Assembly: GCA_017656295.1 (NCBI GenBank)
Contig: JACDOC010000008.1
Coordinates: 62,001-126,000 of the forward strand
Direction of reading: 5' to 3'
Origin: Bacillus sp. (in: firmicutes)
GTDB taxonomy: Bacteria; Bacillota; Bacilli; Bacillales; JACDOC01
DNA length: 64,000 bases
The notes under the pieces are model-generated. The model worked only from the letters and a program-made list of their open reading frames with translations. It was not told the DNA's origin and searched no databases. The translations under genes were made by a program, and so were the position numbers. This document shows, in pieces, positions 1 to 10,145 of the stretch (positions are counted from its first letter, which is position 1; each line of letters starts with the position of its first letter).

Positions 1-1569
1 AAACGTGCGGAACGAGAGCAATATTTAGAAGAAGTCATAGCCGAAATGCGTCAACGACTAAACGAAGTGTCCATCAAAGCAGAAATTTCAGGTCGACCGA
101 AGCACATTTATAGCATTTATCGGAAAATGGCTCTTCAAAATAAACAATTTAACGAAATTTATGATTTATTAGCGGTACGTATTATCGTGGATAGTATAAA
201 AGACTGCTATGCTGTCCTCGGCATAATTCACACGTGTTGGAAACCGATGCCAGGTCGCTTTAAAGATTATATTGCTATGCCGAAGCCTAATATGTATCAA
301 TCGCTTCATACGACGGTTATCGGACCAAAAGGGGAACCATTAGAAGTTCAAATTCGAACTTTTGACATGCACCGTGTAGCTGAGTACGGGGTGGCTGCCC
401 ACTGGGCGTATAAAGAAGGAAAACGAGTCGATGACCGAGCTTCGTTTGAGAAAAAATTGACGTGGTTCCGCGAAATTTTAGAGTTCCAAAATGAAACTGC
501 TAATGCAGAAGAATTTATGGAGTCATTAAAAATTGACTTGTTCTCCGACATGGTGTTTGTGTTTACGCCAAAAGGAGATGTGATTGAACTTCCTTCAGGG
601 TCGGTTCCCATTGATTTTGCTTATCGGATTCATTCAGAAATCGGGAATAAAACAATTGGTGCGAAAGTAAATGGAAAGATGGTTCCTCTTGATTATCGAT
701 TAAAAACAGGGGATATCGTCGAAATTTTAACTTCCAAACACTCGTATGGGCCTAGTCAAGACTGGTTGAAGCTTGCGCAAACATCCCAGGCGAAAAATAA
801 AATTAAGCAGTTTTTCAAGAAACAACGAAAAGAAGAAAACATTGAAAAAGGTCGCGAGTTAGTGGAAAAAGAAATCCGAAATATGGATTTTGATGTGAAA
901 GATGTCCTCACTCAAGAGAATGTCAAACGAGTGGCTGAAAAATTTAATTTCTCAAATGAAGAGGATATGTACGCAGCAGTCGGTTATAACGGGATTACTG
1001 CTGCCCAAATTGCTAATCGTTTGACGGAGAAATTACGGAAGAAAAAAGAACAAGAAGAAGTTTCTCTAACAGATAAAGTGACTGAATTAAAAACGTTCCC
1101 TTCTTCCTCAAAAAAGAGAGATACAGGGGTTCGAGTAAAAGGGATCGATAATTTATTAATCCGATTATCGAGATGTTGTAATCCAGTACCAGGAGATGAA
1201 ATCGTCGGATTCATTACAAAAGGTCGGGGAGTATCGGTTCACAGGACCGATTGTCCAAACATGTTAACGGAAGTCGCTCAACAACGGTTAATACCAGTCG
1301 AATGGGAAACCGGTGCCGCAAACCGGAAAGAATACAATGTGGATATTGAAATTTCTGGTTTCGATCGACGCGGATTGCTAAACGAAGTATTGCAAGCCGT
1401 CAACGAAACAAAAACGAATATTTCTGCTGTTACAGGTCGCTCGGATCGCAATAAAATGGCAACAATTATTATGACTATTGCCATTCATAACGTGAGCCAT
1501 TTGCATAAAGTTGTAGAGCGAATTAAACAAATTCCTGATATTTATGCGGTAAGAAGAATTATGAATTAA
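1..1569 (+). CDS. relA: Bifunctional (p)ppGpp synthetase/hydrolase RelA, 5' end missing
   Basis: The reading frame is open from base 1, so the start lies upstream; 522 C-terminal residues are present, and the family is about 730 long. The N-terminal HD hydrolase domain is therefore outside the window. Visible parts, numbered from the window start, are the synthetase domain with [13 protein letters not shown] near residue 27 and [18 protein letters not shown] near 90, a TGS domain near 180-240 beginning [11 protein letters not shown], a conserved Cys-containing region ([12 protein letters not shown]) near 385, and a C-terminal ACT domain. The protein makes and degrades the stringent alarmone from GTP/GDP and ATP on stalled ribosomes. 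dtd follows 11 bp downstream, probably in the same operon, as in B. subtilis. Confidence 0.97.
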   Translation, partial: KRAEREQYLEEVIAEMRQRLNEVSIKAEISGRPKHIYSIYRKMALQNKQFNEIYDLLAVRIIVDSIKDCYAVLGIIHTCWKPMPGRFKDYIAMPKPNMYQSLHTTVIGPKGEPLEVQIRTFDMHRVAEYGVAAHWAYKEGKRVDDRASFEKKLTWFREILEFQNETANAEEFMESLKIDLFSDMVFVFTPKGDVIELPSGSVPIDFAYRIHSEIGNKTIGAKVNGKMVPLDYRLKTGDIVEILTSKHSYGPSQDWLKLAQTSQAKNKIKQFFKKQRKEENIEKGRELVEKEIRNMDFDVKDVLTQENVKRVAEKFNFSNEEDMYAAVGYNGITAAQIANRLTEKLRKKKEQEEVSLTDKVTELKTFPSSSKKRDTGVRVKGIDNLLIRLSRCCNPVPGDEIVGFITKGRGVSVHRTDCPNMLTEVAQQRLIPVEWETGAANRKEYNVDIEISGFDRRGLLNEVLQAVNETKTNISAVTGRSDRNKMATIIMTIAIHNVSHLHKVVERIKQIPDIYAVRRIMN

Positions 1570-1580
1570 GGAGTCGAACA

Positions 1581-2021
1581 ATGAGAGTAGTTTTGCAACG
1601 GAGTAAAGAAGCACATGTAAAAGTAGACGGAGAAATTGTTGGACAAATCAAATGTGGTTTTGTGCTCCTTGTTGGCATCACACATGACGATACGGAAGAA
1701 GATGCGAAATATTTAGCCGAAAAAATCGTTCATCTTCGCGTATTTGAAGATGAAAATGGGAAATTAAATAAGTCGCTACTTGATGTTGGTGGACAAATCT
1801 TGTCTGTTTCTCAATTTACGTTGTATGGGGATTGCCGAAAAGGGCGACGACCGAATTTTATGGAAGCCGCTAAGCCGGATGTAGCGAAACCTTTATATGA
1901 ACGGTTTAACGACATGCTAAAAGAGTTAGGGGTTCATGTAGAAACAGGCGTGTTCGGGGCGATGATGGAAGTTCAATTAACCAATGATGGTCCGGTGACA
2001 CTTATTTTAGAAAGTCGCTAA
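1581..2021 (+). CDS. dtd: D-aminoacyl-tRNA deacylase
   Basis: 146 residues, the usual family length. It hydrolyses D-aminoacyl-tRNA (and mischarged Gly-tRNAAla), removing D-amino acids from translation. The two family signatures are present: [19 protein letters not shown] near residue 77 and NDGPVTLIL at the C-terminus, which form the active site of the dimer. The ATG start is preceded by AAGGAG at a normal distance. It follows relA closely, and the transcript probably ends at the shared terminator just downstream. Confidence 0.97.
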   Translation: MRVVLQRSKEAHVKVDGEIVGQIKCGFVLLVGITHDDTEEDAKYLAEKIVHLRVFEDENGKLNKSLLDVGGQILSVSQFTLYGDCRKGRRPNFMEAAKPDVAKPLYERFNDMLKELGVHVETGVFGAMMEVQLTNDGPVTLILESR

Positions 2022-2103
2022 AGAGATTGAGCAAAATCTGCATGATATAGAATTTACTTATTAATAGGCGATATCGATGATAGCCGAAGTTATCGTAAAT
2101 GAG

Positions 2104-2152
2104 AAAGGGACAGACCTTCTTGCTTTCAAAAAGCAAAGGATCTGTCCCTTTT
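2104..2152. terminator. Bidirectional terminator between dtd and the amidase gene
   Basis: A long hairpin with outer arms AAAGGGACAGA and TCTGTCCCTTTT and an inner TTGCTTT/AAAGCAA stem. A-rich and T-rich flanks on both sides suit the two convergent genes. Confidence 0.85.
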
Positions 2153-2154
2153 CT

Positions 2155-3909
2155 TTATTGAAAATAGTTCACTAATCCCTCATAAATCGCAGAGGTAACT
2201 TGATCTTGATACCAAGAAGCTCTTACTGTTAATTCCTCTGTTGGATTACTTATATAGCCTAATTCTAACAAAGCACCCGGCTTTTTATTTTCACGTATAA
2301 CGTGATAGTTTCCTTTTTTTACACCACGGTCCTTTAAGTGGACATAGGATGCAATTTTCGAATGAATCGATTGAGCTAATCGTTTCTGATAGGAATGATA
2401 ATAATACGTTGTAAAGCCACTAACACTTAAGTTATTAATACTATCATAATGAATGCTTATAAATGCGTCTGCATCATTCAGATGGGACGTTGCTACCCGA
2501 GAGTTTAATGAGATGTACGAATCATTTTTACGTGTTAAGATAACAGTTGCTCCGGATAGTTTTAATTTTTCGTACAGTAGTTCCGCCGTTTGAAGGGTTA
2601 ATGTTTTTTCAAGCGTTCCATTAAATCCAACTGCTCCACTATCTCGCCCTCCATGACCAGGATCGATGACAATCGTCTGATTCTGAAGAGGATTTCTCTT
2701 AGTCGCTGGATTTGAAGTGGTGTTTTCTTTCCCTTCAGTACTTACAATCCAACCTGCGACATATGCTTTTTTTCCGTCAGGTAGTAGAATGTGAAACCAA
2801 TCCCCTACTTGTTGAATAATTGGGAACGTTTCACCAGCATTGGCCCTAGCTACGACAGGAGATTGGACCGTTGCCTCTTTTCGAATGTTCGTGCCGTTAT
2901 ACAATATTTTAACCGTTCCTTCCGTTGAAATCCCCGCTTTATCTTTTTCCATAGATGTTTGGACAAACCAACCAGCAACCCATCCAAATTGGTTTGGTTG
3001 AAACTCAATTTTATACCACTGATTTTTCTCATCTAGGATTGAAAACGTTTGTCCTTTTTTTACTGAACCGATAATTTTTCCATTTAAAGATCCTTCGGTT
3101 CGGACATTTAAAGACGTAGCGGTAATCGTCCCTTTTAATTTTGAGTGAGTAGAAGGTGGAGCAGATGACGTTGAGTTCTGCTCATTTTCGTTAGAATTTT
3201 TTTGAGCACCTTTACTTAATTCCACATATGTACCACTTACCCATGCGGTTTTCTTGCCGAATAAAATTTCATACCAACCGCTCTGTTCATTGACAATGGT
3301 TACTTTATCCCCTTTATTGGCTTGACCGATGACGGAATAGGTTGGTGCTGGACCAGATCGAATATTTAACCGATTAACTGTGATGATTCCTTCTCTTTTT
3401 GTTTGTGTGTTTGATTGATCTTCATTTTTTGTAGTTGTTGCTAGTTTTAAGTAATCACTATGAATCCAGCCTTCCATCGATTGATAGCGAACTTGGTACC
3501 AGTCATGGGACTGGGATAAAATGGTAACAACATTCCCTTTATATAAATGACCGACAATGGCATGGTTCGTACTAGGTCCACTACGAATACGCAATCCATT
3601 AACAGTAACTGACCCTTTAGACGATGATGGATTGGATGACGTCTGGTTTAATTTCACAAGCCAGCCTGCTACCCATCCTCTTTTATTTTTTGCCCATTCA
3701 ATTTCGTACCAATCTCCTTGCTTTTGAAGAACAGAGTAGGTTTCATTTTTGCTCACTTGGGAAATAACAGGGTAAGCAAGACCGGGGCCTTGCCGGACGT
3801 TGAGCAGGTCTACGTTAATGGTGATTTGTTGGTTTGCTTCAACGTGCCTGAATGAAAACGTGGGAAAAATGAGTACAAGGATGATAATTAGTTTTACAAA
3901 TTGTTGCAT
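2155..3909 (-). CDS. Secreted N-acetylmuramoyl-L-alanine amidase with five SH3b repeats
   Basis: 584 residues. It begins with a short signal peptide (a hydrophobic stretch at about residues 7-20). Five bacterial SH3 (SH3b) repeats follow, at roughly 27-85, 95-150, 170-227, 258-315 and 325-390, each with an N-x-R-x-G-type start and a GW-V end, probably for cell-wall binding. The C-terminal Amidase_3 domain (about 410-584) has the zinc-site motifs DPGHGG, a glutamate about 15 residues on, SIHYD and LLELGY. It cleaves the amide between MurNAc and L-Ala in peptidoglycan. The position after dtd corresponds to B. subtilis yrvJ. I chose the ATG at 3909 because it has AAGGCGGTG at good spacing; a TTG one codon upstream is also possible. 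Confidence 0.93.
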   Translation of the reverse strand: MQQFVKLIIILVLIFPTFSFRHVEANQQITINVDLLNVRQGPGLAYPVISQVSKNETYSVLQKQGDWYEIEWAKNKRGWVAGWLVKLNQTSSNPSSSKGSVTVNGLRIRSGPSTNHAIVGHLYKGNVVTILSQSHDWYQVRYQSMEGWIHSDYLKLATTTKNEDQSNTQTKREGIITVNRLNIRSGPAPTYSVIGQANKGDKVTIVNEQSGWYEILFGKKTAWVSGTYVELSKGAQKNSNENEQNSTSSAPPSTHSKLKGTITATSLNVRTEGSLNGKIIGSVKKGQTFSILDEKNQWYKIEFQPNQFGWVAGWFVQTSMEKDKAGISTEGTVKILYNGTNIRKEATVQSPVVARANAGETFPIIQQVGDWFHILLPDGKKAYVAGWIVSTEGKENTTSNPATKRNPLQNQTIVIDPGHGGRDSGAVGFNGTLEKTLTLQTAELLYEKLKLSGATVILTRKNDSYISLNSRVATSHLNDADAFISIHYDSINNLSVSGFTTYYYHSYQKRLAQSIHSKIASYVHLKDRGVKKGNYHVIRENKKPGALLELGYISNPTEELTVRASWYQDQVTSAIYEGLVNYFQ

Positions 3910-4065
3910 CAATACACCGCCTTTCTAAGTTTCCCTCTTTATTGTAATAGGAAAATATATAATGTAAATCCATTTTTTTCTTTGTAATACTTCTTGAAAA
4001 AATAAAAAACTCCTTTTTTGGAAAGAGTAATAAAAAGAGTTTATTTAAGAAGGAGAGGACAGCCA

Positions 4066-4242
4066 ATGCGGACAAGCGGTAAAAGTCAAAACACTTTAAA
4101 TGGGCAAAATCAATTGTTTGGTCTTGATTTCCACCATTTTATTGAAAAAGAAAAACAGTCTACCATCTGGGAACTAGCCTCTGAGTTTGGATTATCATTT
4201 CGCGAAGTTAAGTCGTTAAAACGAAAAATCGGTCGGTCGTAA
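4066..4242 (+). CDS. Small helix-turn-helix-like protein (YrzK-like)
   Basis: 58 residues. The ATG at 4066 has AAGGAGAGG 8 bp upstream and is preferred over an upstream in-frame ATG without such a site. The C-terminal half (TIWELASEFGLSFREVKSLKRK) reads like a helix-turn-helix resembling sigma-factor region 4, preceded by a polar N-terminus. B. subtilis has a small gene, yrzK, at the same place between yrvJ and hisS; I infer that this is its counterpart from position and size only. Function is unknown, and DNA binding is a guess from the HTH-like pattern. Confidence 0.75.
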   Translation: MRTSGKSQNTLNGQNQLFGLDFHHFIEKEKQSTIWELASEFGLSFREVKSLKRKIGRS

Positions 4243-4253
4243 CGAAAAATAAC

Positions 4254-4282
4254 TTGACAATCTGAAGTAGCGTCCGTATCAT
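4254..4282 (+). promoter_or_regulatory. SigA promoter of the hisS-aspS T-box transcript
   Basis: TTGACA at 4254-4259, a 17-bp spacer, then TATCAT at 4277-4282. The predicted start is near 4289, just before the T-box stem I. Confidence 0.85.
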
Positions 4283-4289
4283 AAAATAA

Positions 4290-4557
4290 ACAAAAACGGC
4301 TAAAACCAATGATGGAGAAAAGTAGTTAAGATGCAGTTGTGCAGAGAGGAAATGCCATAGGCTGAAAGCATTTCTACAAACGGTCTTAACGAAAGAACAC
4401 TCCGTAGGTTTCTCTCTGAACGTGTTTTATACATTATTAGGAGAGAACGTAAACAGGCGTTAACTGTTCGAGTGGAAGTAACTTATACTTCAACTAGGGT
4501 GGCACCACGGGAAATTCTCTCTCGTCCCTTGTTTACACAAGGGGTGGGAGTTTTTTT
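4290..4557 (+). promoter_or_regulatory. T-box riboswitch leader of hisS-aspS
   Basis: The leader contains the stem I distal elements (AGAGAGGAAATGCC and GGCTGAAAG), a GTTAAGA/TCTTAAC helix next to the AGTA/GAAA specifier loop, the T-box sequence AGGGTGGCACCACGGG at 4496-4511, and a terminator whose arms are GTCCCTTGT and ACAAGGGG before a T run (4517-4557). Uncharged tRNA pairing stabilises the antiterminator and allows hisS-aspS expression. The specifier loop holds GAACAC (4395-4400). CAC (His, 4398-4400) is the expected codon, but AAC overlaps it and the register is not certain by eye. Confidence 0.95.
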
Positions 4558-4592
4558 ATTTTAGCGAATTTTGTATCAAAGGAGGATGAACG

Positions 4593-5864
4593 ATGTCCAT
4601 TCAAATTCCACGTGGAACGCAAGATATTTTGCCAGGACAAGTCGAAAAATGGCAGTATATCGAACAAAAAGCACGTGCATTATGTAACAACTATCAATAC
4701 AAAGAAATTCGAACACCGATTTTTGAACAAACGGAGTTATTTCTTCGTGGAGTGGGTGATACGACTGATATCGTCCAAAAGGAAATGTATACGTTTGAAG
4801 ATCGAGGAGGACGTTCATTAACGTTACGACCAGAAGGAACAGCAGCTGTTGTTCGTTCGTACATAGAAAATAAAATGTATGGCGATCCGAACCAGCCTAT
4901 CAAACTTTTTTATATGGGCCCAATGTTTCGCTATGAGCGGCCACAAGCTGGGCGATATCGCCAATTCGTTCAATTTGGGGTTGAAGCATTAGGAAGTCAA
5001 GATCCAGCCATTGATGCGGAAGTCATTTCTTTAGCGATGAAGCTATATGAGTCACTTGGATTAAAAAATATTCAATTAGTAATTAATAGCTTGGGAGACA
5101 AAGAAAGCCGTTTAGCTCATAGAGAAGCGTTAATTAATCATTTTCAGCCTCGAATCGGTGAATTTTGTTCCGATTGCCAAAAGCGTTTAGAAAAAAATCC
5201 TTTGCGAATTTTGGACTGTAAAAAGGACCGTGATCACGAACTCATGGCAACGGCTCCATCGATTTTAGACTACTTAAACGAAGAATCGAAACGATACTTT
5301 GATAAAGTGCAAGAGTACTTAACTTTGCTGAATATTCCGTTTACGGTCGACTCAACACTCGTACGTGGATTAGATTATTACAATCATACTGCGTTTGAAA
5401 TTATGAGTAACGCCGAAGGATTCGGTGCGATTACCACTTTATGTGGTGGCGGTCGCTATAATGGGCTAGTCGAAGAAATTGGAGGACCGGAAACTCCAGG
5501 CATCGGTTTTGCACTCAGTATTGAACGTCTTCTCGCAGCTTTAGAGGCCGAAGGGATTGAGCTACCTGTAGAGGAAACCATCGATTGCTATATCGTTACG
5601 TTAGGTGATAAAGCAAAAGATTATGCCGTAAAACTGTTATCTGATTTACGCGCAGAAGGAATAAGTGCTGAAAAGGATTACATGGATCGTAAAATGAAAG
5701 CGCAATTTAAAGCCGCTGACCGGATGAAAGCCCAATTTGTTGCTATTCTAGGAGAAGATGAACTAGAAAAAGAAGTGATTAACGTGAAACAGATGGCTAC
5801 AGGTGAACAAGAAGAAGTGTCATTATCACAATTAATCCCATATATCAAACAACGAACGTCATAA
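4593..5864 (+). CDS. hisS: Histidyl-tRNA synthetase
   Basis: 423 residues, normal for the family. A class II synthetase: motif 2 is around [17 protein letters not shown] (residue about 109), the histidine-specific motifs are [14 protein letters not shown] (about 257) and a GGGRYNGL stretch (about 287), motif 3 is [11 protein letters not shown] (about 310), and a C-terminal anticodon-binding domain follows. It charges tRNAHis. The ATG follows AAAGGAGGATG. It is transcribed behind a T-box and overlaps the region feeding aspS by only a few bases, so the two are one operon. Confidence 0.98.
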   Translation: MSIQIPRGTQDILPGQVEKWQYIEQKARALCNNYQYKEIRTPIFEQTELFLRGVGDTTDIVQKEMYTFEDRGGRSLTLRPEGTAAVVRSYIENKMYGDPNQPIKLFYMGPMFRYERPQAGRYRQFVQFGVEALGSQDPAIDAEVISLAMKLYESLGLKNIQLVINSLGDKESRLAHREALINHFQPRIGEFCSDCQKRLEKNPLRILDCKKDRDHELMATAPSILDYLNEESKRYFDKVQEYLTLLNIPFTVDSTLVRGLDYYNHTAFEIMSNAEGFGAITTLCGGGRYNGLVEEIGGPETPGIGFALSIERLLAALEAEGIELPVEETIDCYIVTLGDKAKDYAVKLLSDLRAEGISAEKDYMDRKMKAQFKAADRMKAQFVAILGEDELEKEVINVKQMATGEQEEVSLSQLIPYIKQRTS

Positions 5865-5878
5865 TGGAGGGAAAAAAT

Positions 5879-7654
5879 ATGTTTGGCAGATCGTATTATT
5901 GTGGAGAGGTAACTGAACTGCATATTGGTGAAAAAGTGACGTTAAAAGGTTGGGTACAAAAGCGCCGCGACTTAGGTGGACTTATTTTTATCGATCTTCG
6001 CGACCGTACTGGTATTGTTCAAATCGTCTTTAATCCCGAAGTGTCCAAAGAGGCGTTAGCCATTGCAGAAAAAGTACGGAATGAGTATGTGTTAGACGTT
6101 CACGGAACGGTTGTTGCGCGTGAAGAAGGTGCTGTGAACAAGAACTTAAAAACTGGTAGAATCGAAGTTCAAGTTGAAAGTGTGACAATTATTAATGAAG
6201 CGAAAAACCCGCCGTTTGTCATTGGTGACCAAACGGATGTGGCTGAAGAAATTCGTTTAAAATATCGTTATTTAGATTTACGTCGTCCGGTTATGTTTGA
6301 GACATTAAAACTTCGCCATGACGTAACAAAATCAATTCGTCATTTCCTTGACAATGAAGGGTTTATTGATGTGGAAACCCCTTACTTAAATCGTAGTACG
6401 CCAGAAGGGGCTCGTGACTATTTAGTACCATCTCGTGTGCATCCGGGAGAGTTTTATGCACTGCCACAATCTCCGCAAATTTTTAAGCAATTGTTGATGG
6501 TCGCAGGTGTTGATCGATATTATCAAATTGCCCGCTGTTTTCGTGACGAAGACTTACGGGCTGACAGACAACCAGAGTTTACCCAAGTAGATATTGAAAT
6601 GAGCTTTATGAGCCAAGATGATATCATTTCGTTAATCGAACGAATGATGCAAAAAGTCATGAAAGAAGTTAAAGGAATGGATGTGTCTATACCATTTAAA
6701 CGTATGTCCTATAATGAAGCAATGAACCGTTACGGTTCTGATAAGCCGGATACTCGTTTTGATATGGAATTAGTCGATGTGTCCGAAGTCGTTCAACATT
6801 CTTCATTTAAAGTGTTTACGAGTACGGTTGCAAACGGTGGACAAGTAAAAGGATTGAACGTAAAAGGGGCAGCGAACCAGTACTCACGTAAAGATATTGA
6901 CGCTTTAACGGAATTTGTGGCTCGTTACGGAGCAAAAGGTTTAGCGTGGTTAAAAGTAGAAGAAGAAGGGCTAAAAGGTCCGATTGCAAAATTCTTTAGC
7001 GAAGAAGAACAACAAGGGCTATTGCAATCGTTTGAAGCGGAAGTAGGAGACCTATTACTTTTTGTTGCTGATAAAAAAGCTGTCGTGGCTGATGCGTTAG
7101 GTGCGCTTCGTTTGAAGCTTGGAAAAGACTTAGGGCTTATTGATGAAAGCCGCTTCAATTTCTTATGGATTACTGACTGGCCGCTTCTTGAATACGATGA
7201 AGAGGACAAGAGGTATTACGCGGCTCACCATCCGTTTACGATGCCTGTTCGTGAAGATATTGAACTGTTAGACAGCGATCCTGGCCGCGTTCGAGCTCAA
7301 GCGTATGACCTTGTATTAAATGGATATGAATTAGGTGGCGGCTCACTACGTATATTTGAGCGCGATGTTCAAGAAAAAATGTTCCAAGTACTAGGCTTTA
7401 GCGAAGAAGAAGCAAAAGAGCAATTTGGTTTCTTATTGGAAGCGTTCGAGTACGGAACACCGCCACACGGAGGAATCGCGTTAGGTTTAGACCGTTTAGT
7501 CATGCTTTTAGCCGGTCGTAGTAACTTACGGGATACGATTGCCTTTCCAAAAACAGCAAGTGCTAGCTGCTTAATGACTGATGCACCAGGCAAAGTAAGC
7601 AAAGAACAACTTGATGAATTACACTTGTCGATTCAAGTAAAAGAAGAGGAATAA
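5879..7654 (+). CDS. aspS: Aspartyl-tRNA synthetase
   Basis: 591 residues, matching Bacillus AspS. It has an N-terminal OB-fold anticodon domain ([20 protein letters not shown], about residue 23) and a class II core with the bacterial GAD insertion. Active-site segments include [24 protein letters not shown], and [18 protein letters not shown], and motif 3 is near [12 protein letters not shown]. It charges tRNAAsp. I chose ATG 5879 because TGGAGGG lies 7 bp upstream; the ATG at 5865, overlapping the end of hisS, has no site of its own. Confidence 0.98.
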   Translation: MFGRSYYCGEVTELHIGEKVTLKGWVQKRRDLGGLIFIDLRDRTGIVQIVFNPEVSKEALAIAEKVRNEYVLDVHGTVVAREEGAVNKNLKTGRIEVQVESVTIINEAKNPPFVIGDQTDVAEEIRLKYRYLDLRRPVMFETLKLRHDVTKSIRHFLDNEGFIDVETPYLNRSTPEGARDYLVPSRVHPGEFYALPQSPQIFKQLLMVAGVDRYYQIARCFRDEDLRADRQPEFTQVDIEMSFMSQDDIISLIERMMQKVMKEVKGMDVSIPFKRMSYNEAMNRYGSDKPDTRFDMELVDVSEVVQHSSFKVFTSTVANGGQVKGLNVKGAANQYSRKDIDALTEFVARYGAKGLAWLKVEEEGLKGPIAKFFSEEEQQGLLQSFEAEVGDLLLFVADKKAVVADALGALRLKLGKDLGLIDESRFNFLWITDWPLLEYDEEDKRYYAAHHPFTMPVREDIELLDSDPGRVRAQAYDLVLNGYELGGGSLRIFERDVQEKMFQVLGFSEEEAKEQFGFLLEAFEYGTPPHGGIALGLDRLVMLLAGRSNLRDTIAFPKTASASCLMTDAPGKVSKEQLDELHLSIQVKEEE

Positions 7655-7680
7655 GGTACTGGAATTTCCGCTTGCTTCTC

Positions 7681-7709
7681 TTGAATGATGAACTATTCTA
7701 TGATATGAT
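7681..7709 (+). promoter_or_regulatory. Promoter of 6S RNA
   Basis: TTGAAT (7681-7686), 17 bp, TATGAT (7704-7709). It is placed to start transcription near 7716, at the 5' strand of the closing stem of the RNA below. Confidence 0.8.
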
Positions 7710-7715
7710 GTAATC

Positions 7716-7918
7716 AACCTAGATGAGTCCTGATGTGTACGTTAGGAAGCCTGAACGTTTTGACCGAACAAATAGAACTACGGGAGCTCGGAGTTTTTAA
7801 GTAGCGTACATGCCTCTATGCGCGAGGACGTATTAAACTTAAAACAGAGCACCCACCTGCTGAGAGCGGGTTCAAAACGTAGGATCACCAACGGCACGAT
7901 TGGGGCTCATCTTTTTTA
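7716..7918 (+). ncRNA. ssrS: 6S RNA (BsrA/6S-1 type)
   Basis: No reading frame fills this 200-base stretch. The 5' AGATGAGTCC can pair with GGGCTCATCT at the 3' end, closing a long interrupted hairpin with a large central region, and a T run follows at 7911. It has its own SigA-type promoter. In B. subtilis, bsrA (6S-1) lies at this place, between aspS and the tcdA orthologue. 6S RNA mimics an open promoter and binds SigA-RNA polymerase, dampening transcription in stationary phase. The identification rests on position, size and closing stem; a covariance search with the Rfam 6S model would settle it. Confidence 0.88.
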
Positions 7919-8021
7919 TGCGCAAATTTCGATGATTCCTATTGTTATATTGCTTTTACATACCGATTTATTATATTCTTATTCAAGGTAAAGTAAATCT
8001 TATTAGTTGGAGTTGAGTTTC

Positions 8022-8786
8022 ATGCTTCATCAGTTTTCACGCAATGAGCTTGCCATAGGTAAAGAAGGATTGGATGTGTTAAAAAACAGCACCGTTGCCA
8101 TCCTCGGAATTGGCGGGGTTGGCTCGTTTGCAGTTGAAGCGCTAGCCCGCTCAGGGGTCGGTCGATTAGTATTAGTCGATAAAGACGATGTGGATATCAC
8201 AAATATTAACCGCCAAATTCACGCCTTATTATCGACTGTCGGTAAGCCAAAAGTCGATTTAATGAAAGAGCGAATTAAAGATATTAATCCGGAATGTGAA
8301 GTCATTGCGTTAAAAATGTTCTATACAGAAGAAACGTATGAGCAATTTTTTAGTTATGACTTAGATTTTGTCATAGATGCTTCGGACACGATTTCTTATA
8401 AAATTCATTTAATGAAAGAATGTTTAAAGCGAAACATTCCAATCATTTCGAGTATGGGTGCTGCCAATAAAATGGACCCAACTCGTTTCCGAATTGCTGA
8501 CATTTCTAAAACGCATACAGATCCGATTGCGAAAGTCATTCGTACCCGGTTGCGGAAAGAAGGAATTCATAAAGGGATTCCAGTAGTATTCTCTGATGAA
8601 AGCCCGATTGTCATTCGGGAAGATGTTCGAAAAACTGTAGGTAACGACGAGGCGAAAATCCGTAAAGCTAAAATGCCACCATCCTCAAACGCCTTTGTTC
8701 CGTCCGTAGCTGGTTTAATTATGGCAAGTTATGTTGTTAACCAATTATTAAAAGATGTACCTATTCGTCGAGTCAAAGATGAGTAA
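8022..8786 (+). CDS. tcdA: tRNA threonylcarbamoyladenosine dehydratase
   Basis: 254 residues, the length of B. subtilis YrvM. A ThiF/E1-like ATP-binding fold: GIGGVGSFAVEALARSG near residue 28 is the nucleotide-binding loop, followed by LVDKDDVDITNINRQ. There are no CxxC zinc pairs of the kind found in ThiF/MoeB proteins. It is expected to cyclise t6A37 to ct6A in ANN-decoding tRNAs. ATG 8022 has GGAG 9 bp upstream; an upstream TTG at 8007 would add five residues and overlap that site. Confidence 0.95.
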   Translation: MLHQFSRNELAIGKEGLDVLKNSTVAILGIGGVGSFAVEALARSGVGRLVLVDKDDVDITNINRQIHALLSTVGKPKVDLMKERIKDINPECEVIALKMFYTEETYEQFFSYDLDFVIDASDTISYKIHLMKECLKRNIPIISSMGAANKMDPTRFRIADISKTHTDPIAKVIRTRLRKEGIHKGIPVVFSDESPIVIREDVRKTVGNDEAKIRKAKMPPSSNAFVPSVAGLIMASYVVNQLLKDVPIRRVKDE

Positions 8787-8811
8787 AAAACGCCTGTAAA
8801 AGGCGTTTTTT
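8785..8811 (+). terminator. Terminator after tcdA
   Basis: AACGCCT and AGGCGTT arms with a 4-base loop, followed by a T run. Confidence 0.9.
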
Positions 8812-9218
8812 ACTTTATGGTAGTTTTTGAGAATAGGAAGCAAATGTGTAAGGTTGTTGAGCCCTTTGTTAGATGAATCGAAAACAGGAAGCGGACATAT
8901 TGTCTAGTAGTGCATATATACTTTTCTGGTTTGGGGACAAAATTTTTTCATTTTACCTTTTTGAAAACTTTTCTCTTCATCCTACAGACAGATTCCTCTT
9001 TTACTAGCCCATCCGGGATTAATTAAGACCATTTCCTCTTGATGTGAACAGTTCCCTTTATATTTCGGACTAAGGTTAGATGTTCTACACTCTTTCTTTC
9101 CGTCTACAAATAATTTTTTAGTATTCTGATAAAATCTAAGTATATTTAAACCAAAAATGGAACTTTTTTGAATATTTTTCGTATGAATAGACGATGAACT
9201 CAAAAGGGAGGGTGAACA
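8812..9218. other. Intergenic stretch without a recognised gene
   Basis: About 400 AT-rich bases. A 73-codon minus-strand frame exists here (8982-9203), but it has no good ribosome site and no family I know. A GATAAAAT -10-like sequence near 9137 may serve the ABC transporter downstream. I see no repeat or RNA fold I would defend. Confidence 0.5.
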
Positions 9219-10145
9219 TTGCCAAAGTTAATCCAATTGCAAAACGTATCGAAACAAATCGGCAAAAAGAAAATTATCTATGGACTCAGCTTTGATGTGT
9301 ATGAGGGGGAAGTATTTGGCTTTTTAGGACCAAATGGAGCGGGAAAAACGACTACGATCCGAATGATGGTCGGTTTAATGAACATAACAGAAGGGGATAT
9401 AATCATATGCGGAAAAAGTGTAAAAACCAATTTTGAACAAGCGCTTCAACACGTTGGTGCGATAGTTGAAAATCCAGAGCTATATCCGTTTTTATCGGGG
9501 TACAAAAATCTCGTTCATTTTGCCCGGATGAGTAAAAATGTTTCAAAAGAAAAAATTAACGAAGTCGTTCAACTCGTTGGCTTGTCCGATAGAATTCATG
9601 ACAAAGTAAAAAATTATTCATTAGGCATGAGACAGCGCTTAGGACTAGCCCAATGCTTATTGCACGATCCGAAAGTGTTAATTTTAGATGAACCGACTAA
9701 CGGACTTGATCCTGCTGGTATTCGCGAAATTCGGGACTATGTACGTAAGCTCGCGAAAGAAAAACGAATGGCTATCATTGTCTCTAGTCATCTTCTATCA
9801 GAAATGGAGATGATGTGCGATCGCATCGCCATTATATAAAAAGGTAAACTTGTAGGCGTGCAAACGGTAGAAGAATTTGTAAGTGACCATCAAAAAACGT
9901 ATCGATTTGAACTTAATCTCGCCCCATCCTTGGAAACAATCATGCAAACGAACTTCCCAGACTACTCTTTTATCATCAAAGATTCGTATCTGGAAATAAA
10001 GTTGGAACGAGAACAAGTCCCAACGATCATCCGTACGCTTGTCGAGCAAGGTGTACATATTTATTCTGTTCAACAAGTAAAGAAATCGTTAGAAGAACGC
10101 TTCCTCGAAGTAACCGAAAAGGAAGGTGAAGTACAACATGCTTAA
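9219..10145 (+). pseudogene. ABC transporter ATP-binding protein interrupted by an in-frame TAA
   Basis: One frame runs from a TTG start at 9219 (after AAGGGAGGG) to 10145, broken only by TAA at 9837-9839. Upstream are a complete nucleotide-binding domain: Walker A GPNGAGKTT (near residue 41), signature YSLGMRQRLGLA, Walker B VLILDEPTNGLDPAG, and switch histidine SSHLLSEM. The stop falls in DRIAII-stop-KGKLVG, where relatives usually read Q-K-G, so one CAA-to-TAA change explains it. The second part, about 100 codons (GTG 9858 could be a restart), is the C-terminal domain of BcrA/NatA-type drug-export ATPases. The 206-residue product could still work, because all catalytic motifs precede the stop. 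Alternatives are a sequencing error or readthrough. Confidence 0.85.

Noticed and set aside
4018-4065. Longer N-terminus of the small HTH-like protein
   Set aside because: The ribosome site AAGGAGAGG lies inside this stretch, just before the ATG at 4066.
7655-8021. Possible unknown RNA switch before tcdA
   Set aside because: Position, promoter and closing stem fit the known 6S RNA better.
8982-9203. 73-codon minus-strand frame upstream of the ABC genes
   Set aside because: No ribosome binding site of quality, no known family, and no conserved neighbour; probably chance in AT-rich DNA.
9837-9857. Programmed stop-codon readthrough or recoding in the ABC ATPase
   Set aside because: No downstream stem or known readthrough context is visible; a simple nonsense change CAA to TAA is the more economical reading.
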